NCBI GenBank assembly: GCA_012517855.1
Contig: JAAYUD010000011.1
Location: 1 to 64,000 of the forward strand
DNA from: Bacteroidales bacterium
GTDB lineage: Bacteria > Bacteroidota > Bacteroidia > Bacteroidales > Bacteroidaceae
DNA length: 64,000 bases
Reading direction: 5' to 3'
Part shown: piece after piece, positions 43,485 to 52,921 of the stretch
Numbering within the stretch: the first letter of the stretch is position 1
How the letters are laid out: every line of letters starts with the position of its first letter
The notes under the pieces: model-generated
Told to the model about the DNA's origin: nothing
Seen by the model: only the letters and a program-made list of their open reading frames with translations
Database searches by the model: none
Translations under genes and position numbers: made by a program

Positions 43485-45380
43485 TTACTTCAATAATTTA
43501 GCGTTGTATTCTTTTAATGTTTCCAATACGTTGCAACGTACATGGATGAAGTTTTCTATTCCTTCTTTCTTCAAGTCTTCCATGCAGGCTGGTGATCCGG
43601 CAACGATAAAGATGGCACGGCCGTTTATGGCTTTGAAAGTCGGAACAGCGTATTCGGCATATTCGTCGTCGCTCGAACACAGTACAACGATGTCGGCTTT
43701 AGCTTCCATAGCAGCTTCAACTCCAGCTTCTACAGTGTCGAATCCTAGATTGTCCACTACTTCGTATCCGGCACAAGCCAAGAAGTTACAAGAAAATTGA
43801 GCACGGGCTTGGCGCATGGCCAAATTACCGATAGTAAGCATGAATGCCTTGGGGCGATGAGCCGATTTCTCGGTAGCAAGACGAAGTGCTTCAAATTCAT
43901 CAGCCAAACGTTCGGTGCAAAGTGTATCTATTGTTTTTTCTTCTGTAGCGCAACCACAGTGACAAGCCGCATCTTCTACGATCTTATCGGCTGCTGTCTC
44001 ATTGAAGTTGGGGAACTGATTGGTTCCAAGTAAAGTCTCGCGACGTTTGGCAAATGCTTCGTGGCGGGCTTTATTGCTTGTATTGATAGTCTCCTGTACT
44101 TTTCCACCACGTACGGCTGTTTCGAAACCGCCATCTTCGCATACCGAAAGGAATTGTTTCCAACCTTCGCGGGCGATAGATGCCGTCAGTGTCTCTATGT
44201 ACCATGAGCCGCCGGCCGGGTCGACTACTTTGTCGAAGTGCGATTCTTCTTTCAACAACAATTGTTGGTTGCGAGCTAAATGTTCCGAAAATTCGTCCGG
44301 TTCTTTGTATGCTTTGTCAAACGGAACAAGGGTCATGGAGTCTACTCCGGCAAGTGCGGCGCTCATTGCTTCCGTTTGCGAACGAAGCAAGTTTACATAC
44401 GAGTCGAATACCGTCTGATTGTATTGCGATGTCTCGGCATGAATTTTCATCTTGGCAGCACAACGGCATTCGCCATTAGCACCCTGATTTTTGCATTCGC
44501 CATGACATTCGGGATTGTAAGAAGCTACGATGTTGGCCCATAGTGTGCGGGCAGCACGGAATTTAGCAATTTCCATGAAGTAGTTGGTGCTCACGCCCAT
44601 CACGAATTTAATTTTCTTGGCAACGGCAGCTGCAGGAAGTCCGGCATCTGTCAGTTGGCGTAGATATTCGTTACCCCACGCCAGAGCATATCCCAATTCC
44701 TGGTAAATATAAGCACCTGCATTGGTCAGCGAGTTGGCATGAACTGTAAAGGTGCGATATTTGGGGAGTTCGGCCGTGATGTCGAGCAATTGTTTGCACG
44801 TTTGCACAAAATCTTCTTTCTCTTTGCCTTTTTTCAACATTACATTGAAATGATCGTATTCTACCGAGCCGATCAGCTTGGATAGGTCGTATCCCTTTTT
44901 CTTGAAATACTCTACGAGTATCTGAGCCAATTCTGCTACTTTGTTGGGGCACGTAGTGAAATTCAATTCCACACATTCGGCGCATATATCTTTCAGCAAT
45001 GTTTCGATTAGTTCGGGACTCAGATTTTTGCCTTTAATTTTAAAACCCAGCGAGTCGATGCCTTTATTAAGAATATCCAGCGCTTTGCCGTTGGCTACTG
45101 TGGCATCGTCTACAACGATGTCTTGCCGCACGAGCCAAAGGTTATTATCCTTTTTAGTTCCTCTCAAGTAGGGGAATTCACCGGGAAGAGAATCGATAGA
45201 CTTCAAGTCTTTGAGGTCTTCCATTCGGTAGAAGGGTTGTACTTTGAATCCTTCATTTGTTTTCCAAACAAGTTTCTTCTCGAAGTCGGCGCCTTTTAGG
45301 TCAACCTGGATTTTCGCAAGCCATTCTTCGGTAGAGACGGAAGGAAATTCCGAGAAGAGTTTTTCTTTTTTATCTGCCAT
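43485..45380 (-). CDS. mutA: methylmalonyl-CoA mutase small subunit
   Basis: 631-residue non-catalytic partner of MutB. It shares the barrel fold but the C-terminal Rossmann-like domain lacks the cobalamin DxHxxG motif, as usual for small subunits. Two Cys-rich places are visible: a C-X3-C-X8-C-X-C insert near 289-306 (ECHGECK, ECRCAAK) and CHCGC near 470. I recall a similar insert in other Bacteroides MutA proteins, so it is probably a lineage feature; metal binding is untested. A minus-strand TATATTTG at 45458-45465 is the likely -7 box. Confidence 0.95.
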   Translation of the reverse strand: MADKKEKLFSEFPSVSTEEWLAKIQVDLKGADFEKKLVWKTNEGFKVQPFYRMEDLKDLKSIDSLPGEFPYLRGTKKDNNLWLVRQDIVVDDATVANGKALDILNKGIDSLGFKIKGKNLSPELIETLLKDICAECVELNFTTCPNKVAELAQILVEYFKKKGYDLSKLIGSVEYDHFNVMLKKGKEKEDFVQTCKQLLDITAELPKYRTFTVHANSLTNAGAYIYQELGYALAWGNEYLRQLTDAGLPAAAVAKKIKFVMGVSTNYFMEIAKFRAARTLWANIVASYNPECHGECKNQGANGECRCAAKMKIHAETSQYNQTVFDSYVNLLRSQTEAMSAALAGVDSMTLVPFDKAYKEPDEFSEHLARNQQLLLKEESHFDKVVDPAGGSWYIETLTASIAREGWKQFLSVCEDGGFETAVRGGKVQETINTSNKARHEAFAKRRETLLGTNQFPNFNETAADKIVEDAACHCGCATEEKTIDTLCTERLADEFEALRLATEKSAHRPKAFMLTIGNLAMRQARAQFSCNFLACAGYEVVDNLGFDTVEAGVEAAMEAKADIVVLCSSDDEYAEYAVPTFKAINGRAIFIVAGSPACMEDLKKEGIENFIHVRCNVLETLKEYNAKLLK

Positions 45381-45457
45381 AGTTTATCTAAATAAAAATT
45401 TTGTAAAAGGTTTATTCAAAGCCGTTTTTGGCTTGAAGTATTTTTCATAACCGACCA

Positions 45458-45465
45458 CAAATATA
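45458..45465 (-). promoter_or_regulatory. putative -7 box of the mutA-mutB operon
   Basis: Minus-strand TATATTTG, 78 bp before the mutA ATG. No clear TTTG at the expected distance. Confidence 0.45.
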
Positions 45466-45704
45466 CAAAATGATATGTAAGTGTGATACTCTTTTCATGA
45501 AAATCAGATAATTATATTTCAATTTATAACAGTTAATAAATATTTGTAACTTACAACTGCTTTATTCTTCCGAAATAGCACAAAGATTGTGTTTTATTCT
45601 TCTATTTTTTGTTGTCGCTCTTTTGAAGGAGTGAGTCCATTTGTTCACCGTGCGGTCGTTTTTTTGCGCAAACGCTATTCCGATCAGCATGTCGCATTGC
45701 AGAG

Positions 45705-46035
45705 AGTGCGTTTTCGTATCGATTGGGGTTTGGAAGTGGAAAATGCACTGCCGATTGCAATCGTTTGGTTAACGAAAGCCAAATATGCAATGAATATTGG
45801 TTTGCTTTGTTAACGAAAGCCAATTCGTCATTGACGATTTGACCGCTGGGTTAAAGGAAGCCAAATATGCAGTGCATTTTTAACTTTCAAAGCCCCAGCG
45901 GACCAATATGCAGTGCATTTTGCATTTCCCGACCCCAATCGATTGCAATTGTCGCTGCATTTTGCACTTCCGAAGGCCAATCGATTGGTTTACGAGGCTT
46001 ATTTTGCATTTCGGAGGCCCCATTGATTGGAGTTT
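45705..46035. repeat. degenerate tandem repeat, period about 42-45 bp
   Basis: Recurring blocks AATCGATTGG, GGTTAACGAAAGCCAA, ATATGCAGTGCATTTT and GCATTTCSGARGCCC appear in varying order, for example around 45760, 45800, 45850, 45905, 45950 and 46000. Several blocks are themselves palindromic (CCAATCGATTGG, TGCAGTGCA-like), so hairpins may form. The last three units are most regular (42-43 bp apart). Function unknown. Confidence 0.7.
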
Positions 46036-46292
46036 TAACACTCATGCACTACCTCGGCCCGATGCGATACATTTTTCTAAAAAAAAGAGAGTGATATATA
46101 CGAGCTTTAGCTCTAATGTGTGTTTATTTTCAATGTCAAACATAGTTGAACGATGAAGACTTTAAGAATCTATCTCGTATGTATATTGTTGCTATCGTTG
46201 CCAGGAGCGGAGAGAAATAAAATAGGGCTGAAACTTGTAAAATTCGAAATTTAAATTTAAGTTTGCATGAGATAATCTACGGATGAACAATT

Positions 46293-46925
46293 ATGAATGA
46301 GAATTATGTAATTAATATTGGGCGCCAATTGGGAAGTGGAGGGCACGAAATAGGAGACAAACTTGGTGCGCGTCTAGGCATTGATTTGTACGACAATGAA
46401 CTTATTAATGCGGCTTCGGAAAACAGCGGCCTTTGCAAGGAATTTTTTGAAAGAGCTGACGAAGAGGCGTCACAAGGGATGTTTGGTGTTCTTTCTAATT
46501 TACATTTTGCTTTTGCCGATAGTTCGGCTCCAAGTGCCAGTATGTTGAGTAATAATTCTCTTTTCAAAATTCAGAGCGATGTGATTCGTATGATCGCTGC
46601 AGCCAAGTCTTGCATCTTTATGGGCCGTTGCGCCGATTATATATTGAGGGACAATCCTCGGCATATTAATCTTTTTATCACTGCTGATTTTGACGATCGT
46701 ATTGCCCGCATTTGTGCTAAGCGTCATATTTCGGCCGAAGTTGCAAAGACGGCTATTGAAAAGTGCGATAAGAAGCGTGCCGATTATTATAATTATTATT
46801 CTGCAAAGACTTGGGGTGCCGCTGAATCGTATGATTTGTGCATCAACTCTTCTATCTTCGGTATCGACAAGACTGTCGATTTTTTATTCGATTTTATTCA
46901 ACAGAAATTAAATATAAAAAAGTAG
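46293..46925 (+). CDS. cytidylate kinase-like family protein
   Basis: 210-residue P-loop kinase-like protein of the cytidylate kinase-like family (Pfam AAA_26/Cytidylate_kin2 type), found beside or in addition to true Cmk in Bacteroidales. The P-loop reads GRQLGSGGHEIG (11-22), followed by LGIDLYDNELI, and a late FMGRCADYIL with ICAKRHIS. The substrate is not proven to be CMP. Single gene; terminator immediately downstream. Confidence 0.85.
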   Translation: MNENYVINIGRQLGSGGHEIGDKLGARLGIDLYDNELINAASENSGLCKEFFERADEEASQGMFGVLSNLHFAFADSSAPSASMLSNNSLFKIQSDVIRMIAAAKSCIFMGRCADYILRDNPRHINLFITADFDDRIARICAKRHISAEVAKTAIEKCDKKRADYYNYYSAKTWGAAESYDLCINSSIFGIDKTVDFLFDFIQQKLNIKK

Positions 46926-46954
46926 CAACACCTTTATGATGTTGCTACTTTTTT
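46921..46954 (+). terminator. terminator after the cytidylate kinase-like gene
   Basis: AGTAGCAACA (46921-46930) pairs with TGTTGCTACT (46940-46949), then T6. The left arm overlaps the stop codon. Confidence 0.85.
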
Positions 46955-47002
46955 GTCTATATCTTCTTTATCGGCTATATTGCCGCATCAGTGGTCGTGA
47001 TG

Positions 47003-49483
47003 TCATAATATGACTTCGTTATTGTCTTTATCTTTTTTCTCCTTTTTCTCTTTCGTGTTTTTTACTCCTTCGGGTGGTACCGGTTCGCCTAAATCGACTT
47101 CGTTACCTCCTCCGGTGTTAACTAAACTATCGTCGAGATTGACCGATGTAGAGTCGCTTTTATTGTTATAATAAACGCTCTGGCAATTATAGTCTCTTGT
47201 TATCGTCTGTTTTGGTTTGGGGAATTTTCCTTTGTATTGGGCAAGAGACGGATCGGACAATACACGTTGCATGAAGTAACCATACACGGGCAGTGCCGTT
47301 CGGCTACCTTGTCCATAAGCTCCTGTCTGGAAGTGGATGCTTCGGTGTTCCCCGCCGACCCAAGCACCGGCAACTAAGTGAGGAGTGACACCGACAAACC
47401 ACGCATCTGAATGATTTTGCGAGGTACCGGTTTTTCCGCCAAATTCAGTTTCTCGAGTGTAAGGTGAAACGTATTCCCATAAAGCTTGCGTTGTGCCTCC
47501 CGGTTCGGTGAGTCCGCCTTTCAGCATTTCTTGCATGAGGAAAGCCGATTCGTAAGGAATTACTTGCGTTTGGGTGTCGTTGGCTTCGTAAATGGTTTTT
47601 CCGCTCTGATCTTCTATTCTTGTTACCAAGATAGGGTCATGGGCTTTGCCATCGTTAATGACGGTGGAGTATGCGTTGACCAACTCTTCGAGCGATACGT
47701 CCGAAGCTCCTAAACTTAATGCCGGAGTTTCTTCTAGCGGTGTTTTTATACCCATTGCCTTAGCAGTTTCGGCTACGGTGTGAATGCCTACCTCTTGAGC
47801 TACTTGAACGGCGATAGTGTTGATCGACTGTGCGAAAGCCGCTTTCAAAGAATATTCACGACCTGTATAGTTACCATTGGCATTGCCGGGAACCCATTTG
47901 GTGGGTTTGCCATGATCTAACACGTCTAACTGGATGTAATGATCAACGCGTGTATCGCAAGGAGACATTCCATGATTCATTGCAGCTGTATAGTCGAACA
48001 ACTTGAATGTAGAACCCGGTTGGCGTTTTGCTGTAACTTTGTCGTATTTCCATGCTTCGAAATTGATATCACCGACCCACGCTTTTACATATCCAGTCTG
48101 TGGCTCCATGGCAATAAAGCCGCAGTGCATGAAGCGTTCCATATAGCGTATGGAGTCCATCGTACTCATTGTTTCATCGTGCATTCCTTTGTCGTAAGAG
48201 AATATCCTTACTTTATGAGGCTTGTTCAGGTAGTAATGAATGGAGTCGCCATTATTGTTATATTTAGTTTGCAATAATTTATATACCATTGTCTTTCTAG
48301 CCAAGTCTTCTATAAAGTTCGGTATTTCCTTGTGATGTTCGTCACACCATGGATTTTTCTTTCCCCACTGGCTGTTGAAATTCTTTTGAACCTGCCGCAT
48401 TTTCTCGTCGACAGCTTCTTCGGCATATTTCTGCATTCGGGTGTCAATGGTGGTATAGATCTTGAGCCCGTCGCTGTATAGATCTAAATCATTATCTTTA
48501 AGCCAAGCATACAGCTCGTTTGCAACCGCTTCGCGGAAGTAAAGAGCGATACCGTCATAATTGCTTTCTACAGCATAGTTCAACTTAAGGGGAATCTGTT
48601 TTAGTGAATCACATGTTTGTTGACTTATTACGTTGTGGGTTACCAGATTTCCGAGCACTACATTGCGCCGTTTCAATGCATTTTTCGGATTTAAGCGGGG
48701 ATTGTAGTACGTTGTAGCTCTGAGCATACCAACTAATACGGCAGCTTGTTCGTAGTTGATTTGTGACGGAGTGGTATGGAAATAGGTTTTGGCAGCTGTC
48801 TTGATGCCATAAGCGTTGCTGCCGAAGTCCACCGTGTTGAGGTACATGGTTAGAATTTCTTTTTTCGAATAGAACATCTCGATTTTGATTGCATCGATCC
48901 ATTCTTTGGATTTCTGAATAATAAGTCGTACACCTGGCAGGATACCTAAAATACCGGTTGAATATTGTGAACGAATTTTGAACATGTTCTTTACCAGCTG
49001 CTGGGTGATGGTGCTTGCTCCTCGACTTCGTCCATGCATCATGTCGTTAGCGGCCGAGAAAAGACCTTGAAAGTCGATTCCAAAATGATGGTAAAACCGT
49101 TCATCTTCGGTGGTAACCAATGTCTTAATTAATATGGGCGAAATCTCTTCATATTTTACAGGTATACGGTTCTCGCGGAAGTACTTGCCTATTAGTTTCC
49201 CGTCAGCGCTATATATTTCTGAAGCAACTGGTTGTTCAGGATTCTGGATACTGTTTAAGCTAGGTGATTTGCCGAACAGCCACAATAGATTCCAATCTAC
49301 CATTCCTAAATAGAGCATGAAAACAATCATGAAGGAAAGGATTCCGACCAAAAGCTTTTTATACCATGGGCTGCCTATATAGAGACCTTTGTACCATGTC
49401 CAGAACTTTTTAGATTTTTTGGAAATGAATGCAAAAACAGGTTTTGCATTTTGCATTGTTCTTTTTGATTTATTATTAATCAT
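47003..49483 (-). CDS. mrcA: bifunctional penicillin-binding protein 1A
   Basis: 826-residue class A PBP that polymerises glycan strands and crosslinks peptides. A cytoplasmic tail and transmembrane helix (LLVGILSFMIVFMLYLGMVDW, about 45-65) lead to the GT51 domain with TTEDERFYHHFGID and ASTITQQLVKN. The transpeptidase has the catalytic STFK around residue 492, SINT, and KTGTS around 683. The C-terminal tail of about 60 residues is Lys/Glu rich. Members polymerise in the periplasm. Single gene with a -7 box at 49508-49515. Confidence 0.95.
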   Translation of the reverse strand: MINNKSKRTMQNAKPVFAFISKKSKKFWTWYKGLYIGSPWYKKLLVGILSFMIVFMLYLGMVDWNLLWLFGKSPSLNSIQNPEQPVASEIYSADGKLIGKYFRENRIPVKYEEISPILIKTLVTTEDERFYHHFGIDFQGLFSAANDMMHGRSRGASTITQQLVKNMFKIRSQYSTGILGILPGVRLIIQKSKEWIDAIKIEMFYSKKEILTMYLNTVDFGSNAYGIKTAAKTYFHTTPSQINYEQAAVLVGMLRATTYYNPRLNPKNALKRRNVVLGNLVTHNVISQQTCDSLKQIPLKLNYAVESNYDGIALYFREAVANELYAWLKDNDLDLYSDGLKIYTTIDTRMQKYAEEAVDEKMRQVQKNFNSQWGKKNPWCDEHHKEIPNFIEDLARKTMVYKLLQTKYNNNGDSIHYYLNKPHKVRIFSYDKGMHDETMSTMDSIRYMERFMHCGFIAMEPQTGYVKAWVGDINFEAWKYDKVTAKRQPGSTFKLFDYTAAMNHGMSPCDTRVDHYIQLDVLDHGKPTKWVPGNANGNYTGREYSLKAAFAQSINTIAVQVAQEVGIHTVAETAKAMGIKTPLEETPALSLGASDVSLEELVNAYSTVINDGKAHDPILVTRIEDQSGKTIYEANDTQTQVIPYESAFLMQEMLKGGLTEPGGTTQALWEYVSPYTRETEFGGKTGTSQNHSDAWFVGVTPHLVAGAWVGGEHRSIHFQTGAYGQGSRTALPVYGYFMQRVLSDPSLAQYKGKFPKPKQTITRDYNCQSVYYNNKSDSTSVNLDDSLVNTGGGNEVDLGEPVPPEGVKNTKEKKEKKDKDNNEVIL

Positions 49484-49507
49484 ATATAATGTGATATAAT
49501 TATTCCT

Positions 49508-49515
49508 GCAAATAT
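49508..49515 (-). promoter_or_regulatory. putative -7 box for the PBP1A gene
   Basis: Minus-strand TATATTTG, 25 bp before the ATG at 49483. Confidence 0.4.
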
Positions 49516-49550
49516 ACGAAGTGCTTTCCTTACTACAATCGTTTAAGACT

Positions 49551-49587
49551 AAAAAAAAGGAATTCCAAGTAGTGGAATTCCTTTTTT
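49551..49587. terminator. bidirectional terminator after the L31 gene
   Basis: GGAATTCC (49558-49565) and GGAATTCC (49573-49580) form the stem, extended by A7/T7 runs on both sides. It ends the L31 transcript just upstream of the PBP1A promoter. Confidence 0.85.
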
Positions 49588-49608
49588 TAACTTTTAGAAG
49601 TAATCTCT

Positions 49609-49863
49609 TTATTTCTTTTTACGATCACCATAGCGGCTGAGGAACTTATCAACCCGTCCTGCACTATCAACCAAAGTAGATTTACCTGTAAAGAAGGGGT
49701 GAGAAGTACTCGAAATTTCGATCTTAATCAACGGATAAGTTTCACCTTCAAGCTCGATGGTCTCTTTGGTGGCACAAGTTGATTTGGATAAAAACATATC
49801 GCCGTTTGACATATCTTTAAAAACTACCGGGCGGTATGATTCGGGATGAATACCTTTTTTCAT
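49609..49863 (-). CDS. rpmE2: 50S ribosomal protein L31 type B
   Basis: 84-residue ribosomal protein of the zinc-independent (C-minus) L31 class: the CxxC pair of type A is absent. The family stretch [20 protein letters not shown] and [16 protein letters not shown] is intact. It bridges the subunits near the central protuberance. In organisms with both types, type B replaces type A at low zinc; whether a type A copy exists here cannot be seen. Single gene with terminator. Confidence 0.97.
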   Translation of the reverse strand: MKKGIHPESYRPVVFKDMSNGDMFLSKSTCATKETIELEGETYPLIKIEISSTSHPFFTGKSTLVDSAGRVDKFLSRYGDRKKK

Positions 49864-49928
49864 TATCGTATATACTTTTAATTTATTATCTTATATGTTA
49901 TTAAGTGTAATGGTCAAAATTCAGTGCG

Positions 49929-49936
49929 CAAAGTTA
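49929..49936 (-). promoter_or_regulatory. putative -7 box for the L31 gene
   Basis: Minus-strand TAACTTTG, about 65 bp before the ATG at 49863. Confidence 0.4.
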
Positions 49937-50081
49937 CAGCTTTTATTTTGAATAGCAATAATATTGCCTCTTTTTTTCTTCTCTGTCTTTTATAAAAAAG
50001 AGAAAAATAATATCTATAGATAAATAATCACAAATAGATTTATTTGTCGATAAATAGTTTTTAGGTTAAAACTTAAATTTG

Positions 50082-50089
50082 TACATTTG
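50082..50089 (+). promoter_or_regulatory. putative -7 box for fba
   Basis: TACATTTG, about 40 bp before the ATG at 50129, with a T-tract (50058-50062) near the -33 position. Confidence 0.45.
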
Positions 50090-50128
50090 CATTGAATTCT
50101 ATTCAATTAATATATAAAGATAAACAAA

Positions 50129-51136
50129 ATGATTAATTACAAAGACTTAGGACTCGTAAACACCCGTGAGATGTTTAAGAGAGCTATTAACGGCGGATAT
50201 GCTATCCCCGCTTTCAACTTCAACAATATGGAGCAGCTTCAGGCCATTATCAAGGCCTCTTCTGAATTGAAATCTCCGGTTATTCTTCAGGTTTCTAAAG
50301 GCGCTCGTAACTATGCCAACCAAACATTACTTCGCTATATGGCACAGGGTGCTGTAGAATATGCAAAAGAACTTGGATGTGAACATCCTGAAATCGTATT
50401 GCATTTGGATCATGGCGATAGCTTCGAACTCTGCAAGAGCTGTGTTGATTTCGGCTTCTCTTCAGTTATGATCGATGGATCTTCTCTACCTTACGAAGAG
50501 AATGTTGCATTGACTAAAAAAGTTGTTGAATATGCTCACAAATATGGTGTGTCTGTTGAAGGTGAACTTGGTGTACTTGCCGGTGTTGAAGATGAGGTTG
50601 CTTCTGAAGTATCTCATTATACAAAACCTGAAGAAGTGATCGATTTCACAAGCAAAACCGGTTGTGATTCTTTGGCTATTTCTATCGGAACAAGTCATGG
50701 TGCATATAAGTTCAAACCCGAACAATGTACTCGTGACCCGAAGACAGGTCGTTTGGTTCCTCCTCCATTGGCTTTTGATGTATTGGATGCTGTAATGGTT
50801 AAGTTACCTGGATTCCCTATCGTTCTCCACGGATCTTCTTCTGTTCCTCAGGAATATGTTGATATGATCAATCAGAATGGTGGTAAATTACCTGATGCTG
50901 TTGGTATTCCAGAAGAAGAACTTCGTAAGGCTGCCAAGAGTGCTGTTTGCAAGATTAATATCGACTCAGATTCTCGTTTGGCATTTACTGCAGCTGTTCG
51001 TAAAGTATTTAACGATAAACCAGGTGAATTTGATCCTCGTAAATATTGCGGACCTGCTCGTGATGCAATGGAGAAAATGTACAAAGATAAAATACTTAAT
51101 GTACTTGGCTCTGACAACAAACTGGCTCAGTTATAG
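50129..51136 (+). CDS. fba: class II fructose-bisphosphate aldolase
   Basis: Zinc-dependent aldolase of glycolysis and gluconeogenesis, splitting fructose 1,6-bisphosphate into two trioses. 335 residues. Zn and active-site motifs: LHLDHGDSFELC (about 90-101), MIDGSSLPYEEN, VEGELGVLAGVEDEV, IGTSHGAYKF and VLHGSSSVPQEY, then KINIDSD. Codon use is strongly biased, fitting high expression. Single gene with promoter and terminator. Confidence 0.97.
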   Translation: MINYKDLGLVNTREMFKRAINGGYAIPAFNFNNMEQLQAIIKASSELKSPVILQVSKGARNYANQTLLRYMAQGAVEYAKELGCEHPEIVLHLDHGDSFELCKSCVDFGFSSVMIDGSSLPYEENVALTKKVVEYAHKYGVSVEGELGVLAGVEDEVASEVSHYTKPEEVIDFTSKTGCDSLAISIGTSHGAYKFKPEQCTRDPKTGRLVPPPLAFDVLDAVMVKLPGFPIVLHGSSSVPQEYVDMINQNGGKLPDAVGIPEEELRKAAKSAVCKINIDSDSRLAFTAAVRKVFNDKPGEFDPRKYCGPARDAMEKMYKDKILNVLGSDNKLAQL

Positions 51137-51162
51137 TATTTCTGTATTTACTAATAGAAAAA

Positions 51163-51191
51163 GCTGTTTGCTGCTGCAAGCAGCTTTTTTT
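51163..51191 (+). terminator. terminator after fba
   Basis: GCTGTTTGC (51163-51171) pairs with GCAAGCAGC (51176-51184) with one G-U, then T7. Confidence 0.85.
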
Positions 51192-51216
51192 CTCTATTTT
51201 ATATTCATTATAATAT

Positions 51217-51801
51217 ATGATACTATCTAATTTATCGAAATACAAGATCATTTTGGCTTCTAATTCTCCTCGGCGTAAAGAGCTATTGTCGGGATTGGAT
51301 GTCGAATATGTCGTGAAGACTTTACCCAATGTGGATGAGAAATATCCAACTTCGCTGAAAGGAGCCGAAATACCTGTGTATATTGCACATCAAAAGGCTG
51401 CGGCTTATCGTAAATTTATAATGGGAAATGAGCTGGTTATTACTGCAGATACGATCGTATGGCTTCATGATGAAGCATTGGGGAAACCGCATGATGAAGA
51501 GGAGGCAAAAATTATGCTTCGAAAACTTTCTGGTGTGACACATCAGGTCATTACTGCTGTCTGTATTACTACTGCCCAACTTCAAAAGAGTTTTAGCGTC
51601 ACTTCTGAAGTCACCTTTTCAGAATTGTCCGACGATGAGATTAATTATTACGTGAAACGTTATTTGCCACTAGATAAGGCTGGAGCTTATGGCGTTCAGG
51701 AATGGATTGGTTTTATTGGCGTTAATGATATAAAAGGTAGCTATTATAATGTAATGGGATTGCCTGTACAACGTTTGTATGCAGAACTGAAAACTATTTG
51801 A
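51217..51801 (+). CDS. maf: Maf-family nucleotide pyrophosphatase
   Basis: 194-residue house-cleaning pyrophosphatase that hydrolyses non-canonical or excess nucleoside triphosphates such as dTTP/UTP. The family motifs are LASNSPRRKELLSGL (10-24), the catalytic-base region TADTIVWLHDEALGKP (71-86), and DKAGAYGVQEW near 148-158. It precedes dinB by 27 bp; both act on genome fidelity, so co-transcription is plausible. Confidence 0.94.
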   Translation: MILSNLSKYKIILASNSPRRKELLSGLDVEYVVKTLPNVDEKYPTSLKGAEIPVYIAHQKAAAYRKFIMGNELVITADTIVWLHDEALGKPHDEEEAKIMLRKLSGVTHQVITAVCITTAQLQKSFSVTSEVTFSELSDDEINYYVKRYLPLDKAGAYGVQEWIGFIGVNDIKGSYYNVMGLPVQRLYAELKTI

Positions 51802-51828
51802 TTATAGAAATTAAGGGGGACATGTCTT

Positions 51829-52920
51829 ATGTTGCGGAAAATTATTCATATTGATATGGATGCTTTTTTTGCATCGGTAGAAGAACGCGATCATCCGGAA
51901 TTTCGTATTGTGCCTATGGCGGTGGGGCATGCCGACAAACGTGGCGTGATAGCTACTGCCAATTATGTGGCACGACGTTATGGGGTTCATTCTGCATTGT
52001 CGTCGTTAAAGGCCAAATTGCTTTGTCCGCAACTTATCATACTGCCAGGACGAATGGAATTGTATAAAGAGGTCTCGGCACAACTTCGTGATATTTTTCT
52101 TGATTATACGGATATTATTGAGCCTTTATCTATTGATGAGGCTTTTCTAGACGTAACCGAGAATAAAAAAAATATAGAGAATGGCGTTGATGTGGCTATT
52201 GAAATAAAACGCCGTATACGTGATGAGTTGCACCTTACTGCGTCGGCAGGAGTATCATATAATAAGTTCTTGGCAAAAATAGCATCCGAATATCGTAAAC
52301 CGGATGGACTTTGTACTATTCATCCCGATAGGGCGCTCAATTTTATCGCGCGTTTGCCTGTCGAATCGTTTTGGGGTATAGGGCCTGTTACCGCAAAAAG
52401 GATGCATTTACTTGGCATACATAACGGAAAACAACTGCGTGGCTGTTCTCGCGAAATGTTGATTCGACAGTTTGGGAAAGCAGGTATATTCTACTATGAT
52501 ATGTCTCGTGGAGTAGATGAAAGGGCTGTTACTTCTGTTCGAGTGAGAAAGTCAGTAGGGTGTGAAACAACTTTTGAGCAAGATATCAATCGTCGTTCTG
52601 CTGTCATTATTGAACTATACCATGTCGCTCTCGAATTGGTGGAACGGTTACACCATCAGCAATTTCATGGTGTGACGCTTACTTTAAAAGTAAAGTTCGC
52701 AGATTTTACTCAAATAACCCGTAGTCTGACAGTCGATCGTCATACGGATTTATATCAACTCAAAGAGATACTCCCAATTGCCAAACAATTGCTTCGTCAA
52801 GTTGATTATTCAAAACGATATATTCGTCTTATAGGTCTTTCGGTGTCAAATCCTCTTGGCGAGTCAGATAGTCAAAACAAACATGTACCTCTACAACTCG
52901 AATTGGATTTGAAATACTGA
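51829..52920 (+). CDS. dinB: DNA polymerase IV
   Basis: Y-family translesion polymerase. 363 residues. Catalytic acidic residues match the Escherichia coli numbering: D9/D11 in IHIDMDAFFASVEE and D103-E104 in PLSIDEAFLDV. The helix-hairpin-helix part (GIGPVTAKRM) and the little-finger domain follow. The end lacks a clear beta-clamp motif QxxLF, although QLELDL near the C-terminus is similar and could serve. Its stop codon lies one base before the stop of the convergent TPR gene. Confidence 0.95.
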   Translation: MLRKIIHIDMDAFFASVEERDHPEFRIVPMAVGHADKRGVIATANYVARRYGVHSALSSLKAKLLCPQLIILPGRMELYKEVSAQLRDIFLDYTDIIEPLSIDEAFLDVTENKKNIENGVDVAIEIKRRIRDELHLTASAGVSYNKFLAKIASEYRKPDGLCTIHPDRALNFIARLPVESFWGIGPVTAKRMHLLGIHNGKQLRGCSREMLIRQFGKAGIFYYDMSRGVDERAVTSVRVRKSVGCETTFEQDINRRSAVIIELYHVALELVERLHHQQFHGVTLTLKVKFADFTQITRSLTVDRHTDLYQLKEILPIAKQLLRQVDYSKRYIRLIGLSVSNPLGESDSQNKHVPLQLELDLKY

Positions 52921-52921
52921 G

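Larger units (their letters stand above)
45381..46292. other. gene-free region with degenerate repeats
   Basis: About 900 bp upstream of mutA and of the kinase-like gene. The right half (45705-46035) is a degenerate repeat; the left half holds the mutA promoter. The frames here (45589-45813, 45867-46094, 45908-46156) are repeat shadows. Confidence 0.65.

Noticed and set aside
45867-46156. Overlapping short frames with a repeating protein pattern in the degenerate repeats
   Set aside because: The protein pattern only mirrors the DNA repeat, and two frames are equally open.
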